Origin: Dyadobacter sp. 676 | Lineage (GTDB): Bacteria > Bacteroidota > Bacteroidia > Cytophagales > Spirosomataceae | Reading direction: 5' to 3' | NCBI RefSeq assembly: GCF_040448675.1 | Contig: NZ_CP159289.1 | Span: 1,302,001-1,366,000, forward strand | Length of the DNA stretch: 64,000 nucleotides | Shown: piece by piece, positions 56,189 through 64,000 of the stretch | Layout of the letters: every line of letters starts with the position of its first letter | Position numbering within the stretch: position 1 is the first letter of the stretch | The notes under the pieces: generated by a model | What the model was told of the DNA's origin: nothing | Databases searched by the model: none | The model's input: the letters and a program-made list of their open reading frames with translations, nothing else | Program-made: the position numbers and the translations under genes

Positions 56189-56764
56189 CTACTTGTGCGC
56201 CGGGATTGCGAAGAACAAACTGAACTGTATGACGCTGTTTTTAAAGTCGGGATTCATCGCCGCATTTTTGTCGAAATCGCCTACCTTCGAGAAGCCGGCA
56301 ATATATCTCGCGCCGATCCCGAGGCCGAAATTAGCCTGATAACCCAGCCCTACACCACCTGCCAGGTCGAGATTTTTAGCAAAGTTGTCGATCGTCTGAT
56401 CTGGAATGTCCTCCCCTGTCTTGAACGAAGCCTGCGGTCCGAATTCGAAATAGAAACCGCCTCTGGTACGGAATTTCAGCATTACCGGCACCGACACGTA
56501 GGTTGTTTTGAATTCCTGCTTGCCACCGTTTTTGATTTTAGCGCCCTGTGTCGAAAACAACACTTCGGGCTGGATTGAAAACACTTGTCCGATGCCGAAA
56601 TTCAGGATCCCGCCGAGGTGGAAACCCACGCGGGCGTCGGATTCGATATCGCTTCCGGTGTAGTTGCTGATGTTGAGCCCGGCTTTCGGCCCTATGGAAA
56701 AAGATTGCGCAAATGCCGCGCTGCTAAGCACCGACAGAAGAACGAGCAAAGAAATTTTTCTCAT
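56189..56764 (-). CDS. Outer-membrane beta-barrel protein (porin-like, PF13568 type)
   Basis: This 191-aa protein has a signal peptide (RKISLLVLLSVLSSAAFAQS) and an eight-stranded beta-barrel pattern beginning FSIGPKAGLNISNYTG, with GGILNFGIGQVFSIQPEVLF and the typical aromatic end IQFSLFFAIPAHK. It is the usual small Bacteroidota barrel of unknown function, often called outer membrane protein beta-barrel domain. A strong terminator follows. ATG 56764 is the only sensible start. Confidence 0.88.
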   Translation of the reverse strand: MRKISLLVLLSVLSSAAFAQSFSIGPKAGLNISNYTGSDIESDARVGFHLGGILNFGIGQVFSIQPEVLFSTQGAKIKNGGKQEFKTTYVSVPVMLKFRTRGGFYFEFGPQASFKTGEDIPDQTIDNFAKNLDLAGGVGLGYQANFGLGIGARYIAGFSKVGDFDKNAAMNPDFKNSVIQFSLFFAIPAHK

Positions 56765-56930
56765 GGTTTGTTGAGGTTATGTTGGTTTTTTGAAATGTAA
56801 ATTAACCTGACCAAATTCAAAAACCGTGCCAGGTATTCGTAAATATACATCAATGTTTAACTATTCATAAAAAGATTGGGTATTCCATTCCGACCAACAT
56901 TCTTTAAAATAGACGGTTAAATACCAGACA

Positions 56931-57176
56931 ATGAAATACTTTATGTTTAAACTCGCCGCCAAAGGCCCGGACGGGCGACAATATACATGCACCATGTTTC
57001 ATCAGCATGAAAGCGAACCCGATCCGCAATACGTCGTCGATAATGCGTGCCGGCAATACCCAATTTTCACCGAAATCCGGGTTCTATCCGTGCAACCCGT
57101 TTCCCTGGAAGAATACTCGTTCCGGGTGCGCCAAATGTCGGATTCCGACGAATGGGGCTTCCATCCGCTTGTGTAA
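56931..57176 (+). CDS. Small hypothetical protein
   Basis: This 81-aa protein (MKYFMFKLAAKGPDGRQYTC) is a soluble, beta-rich polypeptide with several acidic residues and one Cys pair (C20 and C40). It ends RQMSDSDEWGFHPLV. I know no family. It starts 167 bases upstream from the neighbouring barrel gene, whose start faces away, so they share a control region. No consensus promoter is present. Confidence 0.55.
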   Translation: MKYFMFKLAAKGPDGRQYTCTMFHQHESEPDPQYVVDNACRQYPIFTEIRVLSVQPVSLEEYSFRVRQMSDSDEWGFHPLV

Positions 57177-57334
57177 CGAATCGTAGCAGACGTTTTGATC
57201 GGCAAAAACGCCGGTAAAATTCAGACTCATAATGAACCACTTACCAACACCCGCAATAAAATCTACGAAAAAATCTTGCGCTTATCGATAATAACTGTAC
57301 CTTTGCACCATGAATCGTATTCGGCGAATCAGAT

Positions 57335-57419
57335 AGAGAGATGGCAGAGTGGTCGATTGCGACGGTCTTGAAAACCGTTGACTGTAACAGGTCCGGGGGT
57401 TCGAATCCCTCTCTCTCTG
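57335..57419 (+). tRNA. tRNA-Ser (anticodon UGA)
   Basis: The acceptor stem AGAGAGA (57335-57341) pairs with TCTCTCT (57412-57418), and G at 57419 is the discriminator. The anticodon loop CTTGAAA places TGA at 57369-57371. A long variable arm (GACTGTAACAGGTC) and the T-arm GGGGGTTCGAATCCCTC are typical of a serine tRNA. CCA is not encoded. A clear terminator follows. Confidence 0.97.
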
Positions 57420-57420
57420 C

Positions 57421-57455
57421 AAAATGCCCGTCCTGGTAGCAGGATGGGCATTTTT
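57421..57455 (+). terminator. Terminator after tRNA-Ser
   Basis: AATGCCCGTCCT pairs with AGGATGGGCATT (one bulge) around GGTAGC and is followed by TTTTT. It begins two bases after the tRNA. Confidence 0.85.
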
Positions 57456-57575
57456 CGTTTTCGGGACATGCCCGAGAACTAAACTCGTGTATGTTTTTCC
57501 TGGTTTACTTGCCGCCTGTATATTTCAATTTATATTGGCTATAATTGCAGACTGAATATCTTTATCAGGAATATC

Positions 57576-57959
57576 GTGTCCAAAATACAAAATGTAATCA
57601 CCGCCCTGCTCTTCGCCGGATTGTGTTGGAGTGTGTTCATCAAATACAAAAAGCTATCGACTCCGAAATACTACACCGAATTGGACAGCTTGGATGCGAT
57701 GCTGGCCCCTCTCGAAAAAGTTTTACCAGCAGGTTCGACAGTCGGATTTAATACAAACACCCCTGACGGCAGAAAGGGCGTTCTTTATTTCAAGTCGGCA
57801 CTCGTTCTGGCTCCCGTAATTGTTACTCTCGAGAAAAGTGATACAGTCTTAATAATACAGGAAGATTATTTTCCATCCATGCCTACCGACAATTACGAAT
57901 GTATTGCAGAAGGCAAATATAAAAATCGAAATTATCAATTGGTCCGCCGGAGACACTGA
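57576..57959 (+). CDS. Small hypothetical protein of the AT-rich block
   Basis: This 127-aa protein starts at GTG 57576 (SKIQNVITALLFAGLCWSVF) with an amino-terminal membrane anchor at about 5-22. The rest is a soluble domain with LDAMLAPLEKVLPAGSTVGF and ends YQLVRRRH. It looks like the periplasmic partner protein often found beside a large glycosyltransferase. Its stop lies one base before the ATG of that protein. Base composition is clearly more AT-rich than the neighbours. The family is not known to me. Confidence 0.6.
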   Translation: MSKIQNVITALLFAGLCWSVFIKYKKLSTPKYYTELDSLDAMLAPLEKVLPAGSTVGFNTNTPDGRKGVLYFKSALVLAPVIVTLEKSDTVLIIQEDYFPSMPTDNYECIAEGKYKNRNYQLVRRRH

Positions 57960-57960
57960 T

Positions 57961-59313
57961 ATGCTGCCTGTTTTTCTAATCGAGATTTTAGTTATTTTCT
58001 TTGGGATCAGTCGGGTCCTAAGTCGGGTAGATTGGTCGCTACGGGGTGTTAAGTATCCGGTTTCGTTTGGAATAACCATAAGCGGAGCGGCCTGCCTGTA
58101 TTATTTGAGTTTGGTTACTTCCTTCCGAATCGAACCGATCCTTGCCTTTTTCAGTGGCTGCTTTGGAACTTTCACCCTAACAGCATTACTTAAAAAGAAA
58201 GACAGTCCGGAGAGTGTAAGCAAGCGACTTAGCGCGAGCAATTTGCTGATTTTTTCGATCGGTATACTGGTTCTCACCTTGCGTTTTAACAAACACCTGC
58301 ATAGATGGGGCGATTGGGACGCCTATGCGATCTGGACACATCATGCCAAGTTTCTTTTTTATCCGGAGTACTGGAAGACAATGTTCACTCAGAAACTCGC
58401 AAGCACTCACCCCGATTATCCACTGATGCTTCCTTCCATAATTGCACTTACCTGGCGTAACGTTAATCTCATTACACCCATTGTCCCAATGGCAATATCC
58501 TATTTCACCTTTTTGTCGATTTCTGCAACAATATTCCTTTCATTAAACCAGCACCGCCGCTTGTTCTTCTCAATTTTATCATTGCTCATATTTGCACTTG
58601 ATTCAAAGTATCTCAATATCGCTGCTTCTCAATATGCGGACACAATGTTGGCATTCTTTATATTAATAGCTTTCGTGCTTTACAAGCAAATCGACGATAA
58701 AAGAACTTATAATATTGCCATTCTGCTAGGCTTCGTAGCCGGAAGTGCCGCATGGGTAAAAAATGAAGGAATTCTATTCTTTCTGATTTTCTCTGCCACG
58801 CTTTGCTATTTCAAATTCAAACAACCGCATGTAATTGTAAAATACATACTGGGTGCCTTAGTGCCTGTTTTAATTGTCATACATTTCAAAATCACCCTTG
58901 CTCCACCAAATGACCTGGTTCATTCAAACCGAGGTGAAGATATATTGAAGATGATTGCTGATCCTGCTCGTTACTTGCTGATCGTAAAACACTTCGTAAT
59001 CACATCTGCCTCGTATTACTGGATTTTATTTGTGTTATTTTTAGCATTATTAATGCACAAAACGGCGTTTTCAAATAGTTTCCCATTCATAGTAATCAGC
59101 CTCATACTTTGTGGCTACTTTGTCATTTACCTCACCACTCCGAACGACCTGAACTGGCACCTTGGCGCTTCACTTGACAGGCTGCTTCATCATCTGTTCC
59201 CATCGTGCATTTACTTGTTTCTTTTTAGACTGAGTTCTGTTTCAAATATCCGTCAGGCACTTGGAGGGTCAGAACCTAGGACAGGTTTCGCCAATGCCGA
59301 TCGATCAACCTGA
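57961..59313 (+). CDS. Membrane glycosyltransferase-like protein (GT39/GT83 style)
   Basis: From ATG 57961 the product has 450 aa and about 11-12 membrane helices. The first extracellular loop contains HRWGDWDAYAIWTHHAKFLF, an acidic DWDAY pattern like the catalytic D-x-D loop of polyprenol-phosphate-dependent GT-C glycosyltransferases. HPDYPLMLPSIIALTWR follows, a known second motif. Such enzymes move a sugar from a lipid carrier to an acceptor outside the membrane. The block is AT-rich (about 41% GC by eye, against about 50% around), suggesting lateral acquisition beside tRNA-Ser. No acceptor can be named. Confidence 0.75.
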   Translation: MLPVFLIEILVIFFGISRVLSRVDWSLRGVKYPVSFGITISGAACLYYLSLVTSFRIEPILAFFSGCFGTFTLTALLKKKDSPESVSKRLSASNLLIFSIGILVLTLRFNKHLHRWGDWDAYAIWTHHAKFLFYPEYWKTMFTQKLASTHPDYPLMLPSIIALTWRNVNLITPIVPMAISYFTFLSISATIFLSLNQHRRLFFSILSLLIFALDSKYLNIAASQYADTMLAFFILIAFVLYKQIDDKRTYNIAILLGFVAGSAAWVKNEGILFFLIFSATLCYFKFKQPHVIVKYILGALVPVLIVIHFKITLAPPNDLVHSNRGEDILKMIADPARYLLIVKHFVITSASYYWILFVLFLALLMHKTAFSNSFPFIVISLILCGYFVIYLTTPNDLNWHLGASLDRLLHHLFPSCIYLFLFRLSSVSNIRQALGGSEPRTGFANADRST

Positions 59314-59398
59314 CGATCGTCATTTTTCGGCCGACCATTCCTTCCGTTCTTGCGTCCGATAGAGCTAACCGATTCTACATCAGGATAGAAATTAGCAG

Positions 59399-59431
59399 AA
59401 AAAGGTCGGGTTATTGACCCGGCCACTTTTT
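59399..59431. terminator. Terminator between convergent genes
   Basis: AAAAAGGTCGGGT pairs with ACCCGGCCACTTTTT (one bulge) around TATTG. Both strands show runs of T, so it can stop transcripts from the glycosyltransferase gene and from TilS. Confidence 0.75.
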
Positions 59432-59435
59432 ATCT

Positions 59436-60771
59436 TTATTCGTCCGCGATCGAAATCACCAACACATTTGCGGCACTATTGCGAACACGAAAACGCTCGT
59501 CGGCGCGCAGGCCCACCACCCAGATGATCTCGCCGCCTCCATTGAGTAGCACGGCAGTCCGGTCCTTTTCAAAACGGTCCATTTTACGATCGATCAGTAA
59601 ATCGCTCACTTTTTTTGCTTTTCCCCGCCATACCGAGGGGCTGAAAGCTATCTCCTTGCCGCCATTTGCGTAAAGTCAGCGGGAATGTAAGTAAATCCTG
59701 GTCGACGGCAATTGTCGCATTATCAAACACCGGCAATATTCCGGCGGGCAACTTACGGAGCGTAATGCGTATCCCCTGCCAATGCAACGTCGACTCCGGC
59801 TCTCCGATCGTCAGTTCTTCCGGTCCCGAAGGCCCCCGGATTGCTTGCAGAAGAAGAAAGTCCCTATCGAGAAGCAATACGTGCGAAGAGGAGAAAAAAC
59901 GCTTGCCAGGAATACCGGCCAGAGCGGCTACAATGCCTCCCATCTGATTATATTGAAAACCGAAATCCTGTAAAATGATCCAGAGGCGATAAACCGGTTC
60001 GGTTTTACCTGCGACTTCACGGACCGGAATACGCAGGACGTCGTCGTCAAATTGGATGGCCCGGGATTTCCATTCCTGTAAATATTCGTCGAGCAGCGTA
60101 TTGGCTGCCCGCAAACGTTCCGACGACGTATTGAACGTCGCTTCCAGCGACGGATTCAATTGCGATAATACAGGAATCACATGGTGGCGGATCTTATTTC
60201 TCCGGTAATCATCGGTTCGATTAGTCCTGTCCTCCCGCCAATCGAGGCCCTGAACAGCTGCATACCGCTGTACCGCCTCCTTGCTTGAGAGAATAAGAGG
60301 ACGGATCAAACGGCCATGGACGGGCGCAATTCCACATATGCCGGGCAGGCCGGTCCCGCGCGCAAGGTTAAGCAGCAGGGTTTCGAGCGAGTCGTTGGCG
60401 TGATGAGCGGTCGCAATCCATTGAAAGCCAAGCTCAGTTCTGATTTTCTCAAACCATTCATACCGCAGTTCCCTGGCGGCCATCTGCGTGGAAATCGAGG
60501 CCGATTTCACCAAGGCTTTCACATCCGGCCTCGTTGAAAAAAAGGAAAATTGTACCGTTCTGCAAGTTCACGTACAAATGCCTCGTCCCCTTCCGATTCA
60601 TCCCCTCTCAAACCAAAATTACAATGCGCGATGGCTGCCGGAAGTTGTTGGCTATAAAAAAAGATGGGCCATTACCACCGAGTCGATCCCCCCGCTCACG
60701 GCCAGTAAAGTCGGTTGCTGTTTCAGGTCCGGCGCGTGTTGGTTAATAAAAGTTAAAAACGAATCCAACAT
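59436..60771 (-). pseudogene. tilS: tRNA(Ile)-lysidine synthetase TilS, broken by three homopolymer length changes
   Basis: From ATG 60771 the product shows the PP-loop SGGIDSVVMAHLF, then reaches a stop because of an extra base in the run of seven A at 60656-60662. The next segment, QLPAAIAHCNFGLRGDESEG, is followed by a second break at A7 (60537-60543; one base short) and then by QMAARELRYEWFEKI and HHANDSLETLLLNLARGTGL. A third break, one extra base in T7 (59610-59616), splits off the end DLLIDRKMDRFEKDRTAVLL. The whole, repaired, is about 445 aa. TilS puts lysidine on tRNA-Ile(CAU) and is essential in nearly all bacteria, so these breaks are very probably sequence errors. Confidence 0.92.
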
Positions 60772-60794
60772 GAACCTGCGAATCGGATTTGATG

Positions 60795-60802
60795 TACTTT
60801 TG
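60795..60802 (+). promoter_or_regulatory. Predicted -7 element of the OstA-like gene
   Basis: TACTTTTG matches TAnnTTTG and lies 80 bases upstream of ATG 60882. The divergent tilS gene starts at 60771, so the expected -33 position would fall on its start codon, where no TTTG is present. Confidence 0.4.
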
Positions 60803-60881
60803 GATAACTGACTTTGGATTCATCTCTTTGCCCCTGTGGTAGGGGCTTCACCCGGTCAAAGGTAAGAGAAAGAAAAGCAAC

Positions 60882-62486
60882 ATGAAGAAAAAAAATCATG
60901 CGGGAAACTGCAACCCTTTTAAACTTTTCAGCGTCATCTTGATCGAAAGGAATATATTTCAATTAACGTTCTTTGCCTTACTGATTTTTTCGCCTTATCT
61001 GTTCGCACAGAAAGCATTACCTCAGTCATCCCAAAGCGAGGACCTGGTAGAGATCCTGAAATCGGACGAGCTGGAAATTATCAATCAGCCCGGCGACGAT
61101 TCCCGGCGCGTTACCAACGGCGTTTTCAAACATAAAGGCGCGCTTCTGTACAGCAATCTCGCTATCCAGCACCTGAGCAGCAACATGATCGAGGCTTTCG
61201 GCAATGTAAAAATCGTTCAGGGCGATACCGTGACTGTGACGGGAGATACGCTCCTGTACTACGGAAACACGCGCCTGGCTATTGTGAGTGGAAAAAAAAC
61301 GGTCCTGAAAGACCGCAAACGGACACTCACTACCCGTAAAATCGAATACGACATGGCAAACGGGATTGCCTACTACAAGCAGCCGGGGCGCACTGTCGAT
61401 GAAGAGAATGTGCTCACCAGTAAAGAAGGTTTTTATAATACGGCTACCAAGGAATTTACCTATTACAAAAACGTGAAGCTGGTAAATAAAAAGTACACGC
61501 TTACGACGGACACCTTGCTGTATAACTCGATTACGAAATGGTCGTACTTCAACGGGAAAACCAAAATTGTCAACAAGGATGGCACTGTCGCGGCGACGAA
61601 GGGTCAATACAATACGGAATCAACACAGTCGGCATTTCATACACGGACCACGGTTGACAACGAAACGTATACCCTTACCGCGGATTCGCTGGTCGTCGAC
61701 GGGAAAACGAATGACGGCAGAGGAAAGGGAAATGTGGTGATTGTGGCCAAAAAGGACAGGACGATTCTCAATGGCGATGAAGGATATTACTGGAAAACAA
61801 AAGGTTATTCCAAAATTTTCGGCCATGCCTATGTGAGAAATGTCGTTTCCGAAGACACGATGTACATCCGCGCCGATACGCTCTACTCGTTCGAAAACAC
61901 GCGCGATAGCACGCGCAAGCTCGTGGGCGACCGGAATGTATTCATTTACAAATCCGATTTTCAGGGAAAATGCGATTCGATCACTTACGATACGGCCGAT
62001 TCGGTTATCCGCTTTTTCCGCAAACCGATCCTTTGGAGCGACCAGCATTACCAGATGGAAGCCGACTCGATAACCGCATTCCTCGTAAGCAACGAGCTGA
62101 ACCGGATGTTGCTCAAAGGCAAGTCGTTCGTAATCACCGAAGACACGCTCGTAAGACAGTTCAACCAGGTAAAGGGACGGACGATCAACGCGTACTTCCA
62201 GGCCGGCAACAAGCTAAAACAGGTGCTCGTCGACGGCAACGGGGAAAGTGCCTACTATGCGGTAGACGATAAGCAGAAAAATATCGGTTTGAACCGGGTC
62301 GAATGCGGGAAAATGAACCTGCTGTTCGAAGACAACCGGGTCCGGCGGATCGCATTCATCGGAAAGCCCGACGGAAAACTGATTCCTCCGTCGAAAATAA
62401 AACCCGCTGAAAGGCAACTGGAGGGCTTCAAATGGCGTATTGCCGAGAAGCCGACAAAGGGAAAGACGACCTGGCAGGAAAAATGA
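60882..62486 (+). CDS. OstA-like (LptA/LptD amino-terminal domain) exported protein
   Basis: This 534-aa protein has an amino-terminal signal or anchor at about 26-43 (FQLTFFALLIFSPYLFAQ). It continues with repeated OstA-type beta-jelly-roll strands: VTNGVFKHKGALLYSNLAIQ, EAFGNVKIVQGDTVTVTGDT, LTSKEGFYNTATKEFTYYKN and ADSLVVDGKTNDGRGKGNVV. These belong to the LptA/OstA fold that carries lipopolysaccharide between the membranes. The Bacteroidota version of several such domains is often called OstA-like protein. A later start than ATG 60882 is possible because the first 20 residues are charged. Confidence 0.88.
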   Translation: MKKKNHAGNCNPFKLFSVILIERNIFQLTFFALLIFSPYLFAQKALPQSSQSEDLVEILKSDELEIINQPGDDSRRVTNGVFKHKGALLYSNLAIQHLSSNMIEAFGNVKIVQGDTVTVTGDTLLYYGNTRLAIVSGKKTVLKDRKRTLTTRKIEYDMANGIAYYKQPGRTVDEENVLTSKEGFYNTATKEFTYYKNVKLVNKKYTLTTDTLLYNSITKWSYFNGKTKIVNKDGTVAATKGQYNTESTQSAFHTRTTVDNETYTLTADSLVVDGKTNDGRGKGNVVIVAKKDRTILNGDEGYYWKTKGYSKIFGHAYVRNVVSEDTMYIRADTLYSFENTRDSTRKLVGDRNVFIYKSDFQGKCDSITYDTADSVIRFFRKPILWSDQHYQMEADSITAFLVSNELNRMLLKGKSFVITEDTLVRQFNQVKGRTINAYFQAGNKLKQVLVDGNGESAYYAVDDKQKNIGLNRVECGKMNLLFEDNRVRRIAFIGKPDGKLIPPSKIKPAERQLEGFKWRIAEKPTKGKTTWQEK

Positions 62487-62553
62487 GTTTTGGTTATAAA
62501 TAACCCAGGATAACCGCTTTCGGCACGATTTTTTGATATTGAAAAATAAAATT

Positions 62554-62617
62554 GCCCGTTCGTACAATATATTTTGAATATACAATTATTTCTGTATATT
62601 TTTGTAACGGGCTTTTT
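62554..62617 (+). terminator. Long terminator hairpin that encloses the next promoter
   Basis: GCCCGTT (62554-62560) pairs with AACGGGC (62606-62612), followed by TTTTT. Inner pairs TACA/TGTA and TATA/TATA extend the stem. The loop holds a complete promoter (62573-62604). It lies 68 bases after the OstA-like gene. Confidence 0.65.
62573..62604 (+). promoter_or_regulatory. Promoter of the T9SS cargo gene
   Basis: TTTG (62573-62576), a 20-base spacer and TATTTTTG (62597-62604) form a full match to the Bacteroidota consensus. The start point would be at about 62609, inside the terminator stem, giving a leader of about 55 bases before ATG 62664. Confidence 0.75.
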
Positions 62618-62663
62618 CGACTAAAAATACATAACGCATTAGTAAAAAGTACCCGATTGAGCT

Positions 62664-63281
62664 ATGAAAAGAACTATACGTTTTATATATATGATCTTAG
62701 CCCTGGCCCTGAGTTTTCAAGGGTTGCAGGCCCAAAGCGTTTCGGGGGGAAGCCGCCTGAATATCGTCGGCAAGAAGAAGGCCCCCGCTACCCAGAACAT
62801 CAAATTTTCAAACTTTTCGAGTGGCCTCAGTTACCAGCCGCTAACTTTACAAAATCCAAAAGCGCTGAATAGATTCTACACATCGTTTCTTTTTGCATCT
62901 GCCAACCCGGCCGAAAGTAATGTATCGGCCGTCGAAGTTGCCGAGAAAGGCAGCGAAAAGAAAACACCAGCATTGGAAGCACAGTCGAAGGCGGAGGAGC
63001 TTCTTTTTGTAAATGACAAAATTTCGGTTTCCAATGTATATCCCAACCCGGCCAGCGAATACGCTGAAATCGATTTCACGATTTCAGGAGGCCTTCGCGA
63101 TGCGAAACTGATATTTTACAATGTGCTGGGATCACAAATCCAGGAATTTACGCTCAACAAGAACGATCGCAAACTACGTGTCAATACGAGGGATATGCCT
63201 ACCGGCCTGTACTTTTATCAACTATCGGTCGACGGCAAAAAGGTTGCTACCAAGAAAATGCTCGTTCGCCATCAGCAATAG
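62664..63281 (+). CDS. Secreted protein with T9SS type A sorting domain
   Basis: This 205-aa protein has a signal peptide (MKRTIRFIYMILALALSFQG), a short low-complexity middle without a recognised domain, and a carboxy-terminal type IX sorting tail: VSNVYPNPASEYAEIDFTIS, then LIFYNVLGSQIQEF and DMPTGLYFYQLSVDGKKVAT with a final KKMLVRHQQ. The YPNPASE and PTGLYFYQL motifs are diagnostic (Por_Secre_tail). It should be exported via the Sec system and then passed through the T9SS, of which PorV is encoded at 39481. The absence of a catalytic domain suggests a structural or adhesive role. Confidence 0.9.
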   Translation: MKRTIRFIYMILALALSFQGLQAQSVSGGSRLNIVGKKKAPATQNIKFSNFSSGLSYQPLTLQNPKALNRFYTSFLFASANPAESNVSAVEVAEKGSEKKTPALEAQSKAEELLFVNDKISVSNVYPNPASEYAEIDFTISGGLRDAKLIFYNVLGSQIQEFTLNKNDRKLRVNTRDMPTGLYFYQLSVDGKKVATKKMLVRHQQ

Positions 63282-63302
63282 GCTATCTTTTAACACTATA
63301 TC

Positions 63303-63338
63303 AGCTACGCATTCGTTATGGATGATGTAGCTTTTTTT
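63303..63338 (+). terminator. Terminator after the T9SS cargo gene
   Basis: AGCTAC (63303-63308) pairs perfectly with GTAGCT (63327-63332), strengthened by CAT/ATG inside, and is followed by six further T. It precedes the BamD promoter directly. Confidence 0.8.
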
Positions 63339-63340
63339 AT

Positions 63341-63348
63341 TACCTTTG
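63341..63348 (+). promoter_or_regulatory. Predicted -7 element of bamD
   Basis: TACCTTTG matches TAnnTTTG and ends nine bases before ATG 63357, so the transcript leader would be only about five bases. The -33 region lies inside the terminator hairpin (TTATG at 63316-63320), not a good match. Confidence 0.4.
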
Positions 63349-63356
63349 CAGTTAAT

Positions 63357-64000
63357 ATGCGAAAAAACAGTCCGGCAAGCTATTTCTTGCTATTTATTGC
63401 AATCCTTGTTGTTACTTCCTGCAGTAAGTTCTCCAAGTTACAGAAGACGGGTACGGACCAGCAGAAATACGATGCTGCCATGGCCTATTATAAGAAGGCG
63501 GACTATTACCGCGCGGGGCTGCTGTTTGAAGAATTGATCCCTTTGCTAAAAGGAAGTACCGAATCCGAACTGGCGCAGTTTTATTACGCTTACACGCAAT
63601 ACCATCAGGGCCAATACAATACGAGCCAGTTTCTGTTCAAGAAATTTTACGACACCTACGCACGCAGCGACTATGCGCAGGAGGCACTGTACATGCACGC
63701 TTTTTCGCTGTATAAGGATTCGTCGCCTTATAACCTCGACCAGACGAGTACATTCACGGCCGTTTCCGCGATGCAGGATTTTATCAATACCTATCCTGAC
63801 AGTCCGTTCCGGGAAGAATGTACCCGTTATATTCTGGAGTTAAGGTCAAAGCTGGAAAAAAAGCTTACGAGCGTGCCCGGTTATACCACAAGATCAGCGA
63901 TTTCAACCCGATGTCGCTTAAATCCGCGGTTATTTCCATCGAAAACTTCCGGAAAGATTTCCCGGATTCGCAATACAATGAAGAACTTGCTTTCCTGAAA
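63357..64000 (+). pseudogene. bamD: Outer-membrane assembly lipoprotein BamD, frameshifted and cut by window end
   Basis: From ATG 63357 the product has a lipoprotein signal (LFIAILVVTSC, lipobox VTSC, C22) and TPR-like repeats: QQKYDAAMAYYKKADYYRAG, LAQFYYAYTQYHQGQYNTSQ and MQDFINTYPDSPFREECTRY. At the A7 run (63856-63862) the frame is lost. With one A added it continues as KKAYERARLYHKISDFNPMS and KSAVISIENFRKDFPDSQYN to the window edge. BamD works with BamA to insert beta-barrel proteins into the outer membrane and is essential, so the break is probably an error in the sequence. Confidence 0.9.

Noticed and set aside
1..64000. CRISPR arrays, prophage, insertion sequences with terminal repeats, rRNA genes, secondary-metabolite clusters
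   Set aside because: I looked for regular direct repeats, integrases, phage structural genes, complete transposases and synthase domains and saw none. The Rpn-type gene is the only mobile-element relative.

Overview
The window looks like a chromosomal segment of a Bacteroidota bacterium of the Cytophagales/Spirosomaceae type; Dyadobacter-like is my best guess from gene content and is not proven. Supporting signs are a PorV-type outer-membrane protein and a type IX secretion (T9SS) C-terminal sorting tail, three CarboxypepD_reg-fused TonB-dependent receptors, many LytS/LytTR two-component pairs, HTH_42 and START-domain proteins, about 50% GC, few Shine-Dalgarno sites, and promoters of the Bacteroidota form TTTG-N19/20-TAnnTTTG.

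Layout. 1-5.3 kb: tail of a cbb3-oxidase maturation cluster (FixH, SafE/DsbD_2-like membrane protein), a DsrE protein, hemN, a PAS histidine kinase and a rare one-polypeptide receiver-Crp/Fnr regulator. 5.4-10.6 kb: a small protein, a frameshifted ~609-aa protein, a DUF1801 protein, a decayed gene and a hybrid kinase. 10.7-15 kb: a TonB receptor-LytS-LytTR operon. 15.2-17.6 kb: an Rpn-type nuclease pseudogene, a small remnant and a YdcF-like protein. 18.4-22.6 kb: a LytTR/LytS pair, a NarL-type regulator, a PPC-domain protein and an AhpD-like protein. 22.9-26.1 kb: an Oar-like TonB receptor. 26.4-32.6 kb: a truncated methyltransferase, an IorAB-type molybdenum hydroxylase and a convergent haem-c protein. 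32.7-34.8 kb: a purine permease coupled to an exported MTA/SAH nucleosidase. 34.8-49.3 kb: ClC channel, LytS/LytTR pair, PorV, 2H phosphoesterase, gamma-glutamyltransferase, VOC-GNAT fusion, ankyrin protein, AlkZ-like glycosylase, GNATs and an SDR. 49.3-57.2 kb: PAS-LuxR regulator, small proteins, TonB receptor with a divergent LytS/LytTR pair, OmpA-like barrel. 57.3-59.4 kb: tRNA-Ser(UGA) followed by an AT-rich two-gene block. 59.4-64 kb: TilS, OstA-like LPS protein, a T9SS cargo protein and BamD (cut by the window end).

How it fits together. The best mechanistic story is at the left end. A FixL-like kinase and a receiver-Crp/Fnr fusion sit beside cbb3 maturation genes and hemN, and the hemN promoter carries an Fnr-geometry palindrome centred about 41.5 bp upstream of the predicted start point. 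This suggests a compact FixL-FixJ-FixK equivalent. Elsewhere, surface sensing dominates: four LytS/LytTR pairs, two of them next to TonB receptors.

A caution for every reader: at least seven genes are broken by one-base length changes in homopolymers of 6-8 bases (LytS kinase, PorV, gamma-glutamyltransferase, SDR, TonB receptor, TilS three times, BamD). All are repaired by one base. This pattern is more like sequence error than biology, although a mutator lineage or phase variation cannot be excluded from one sequence. I annotate these as single genes with the break site given.
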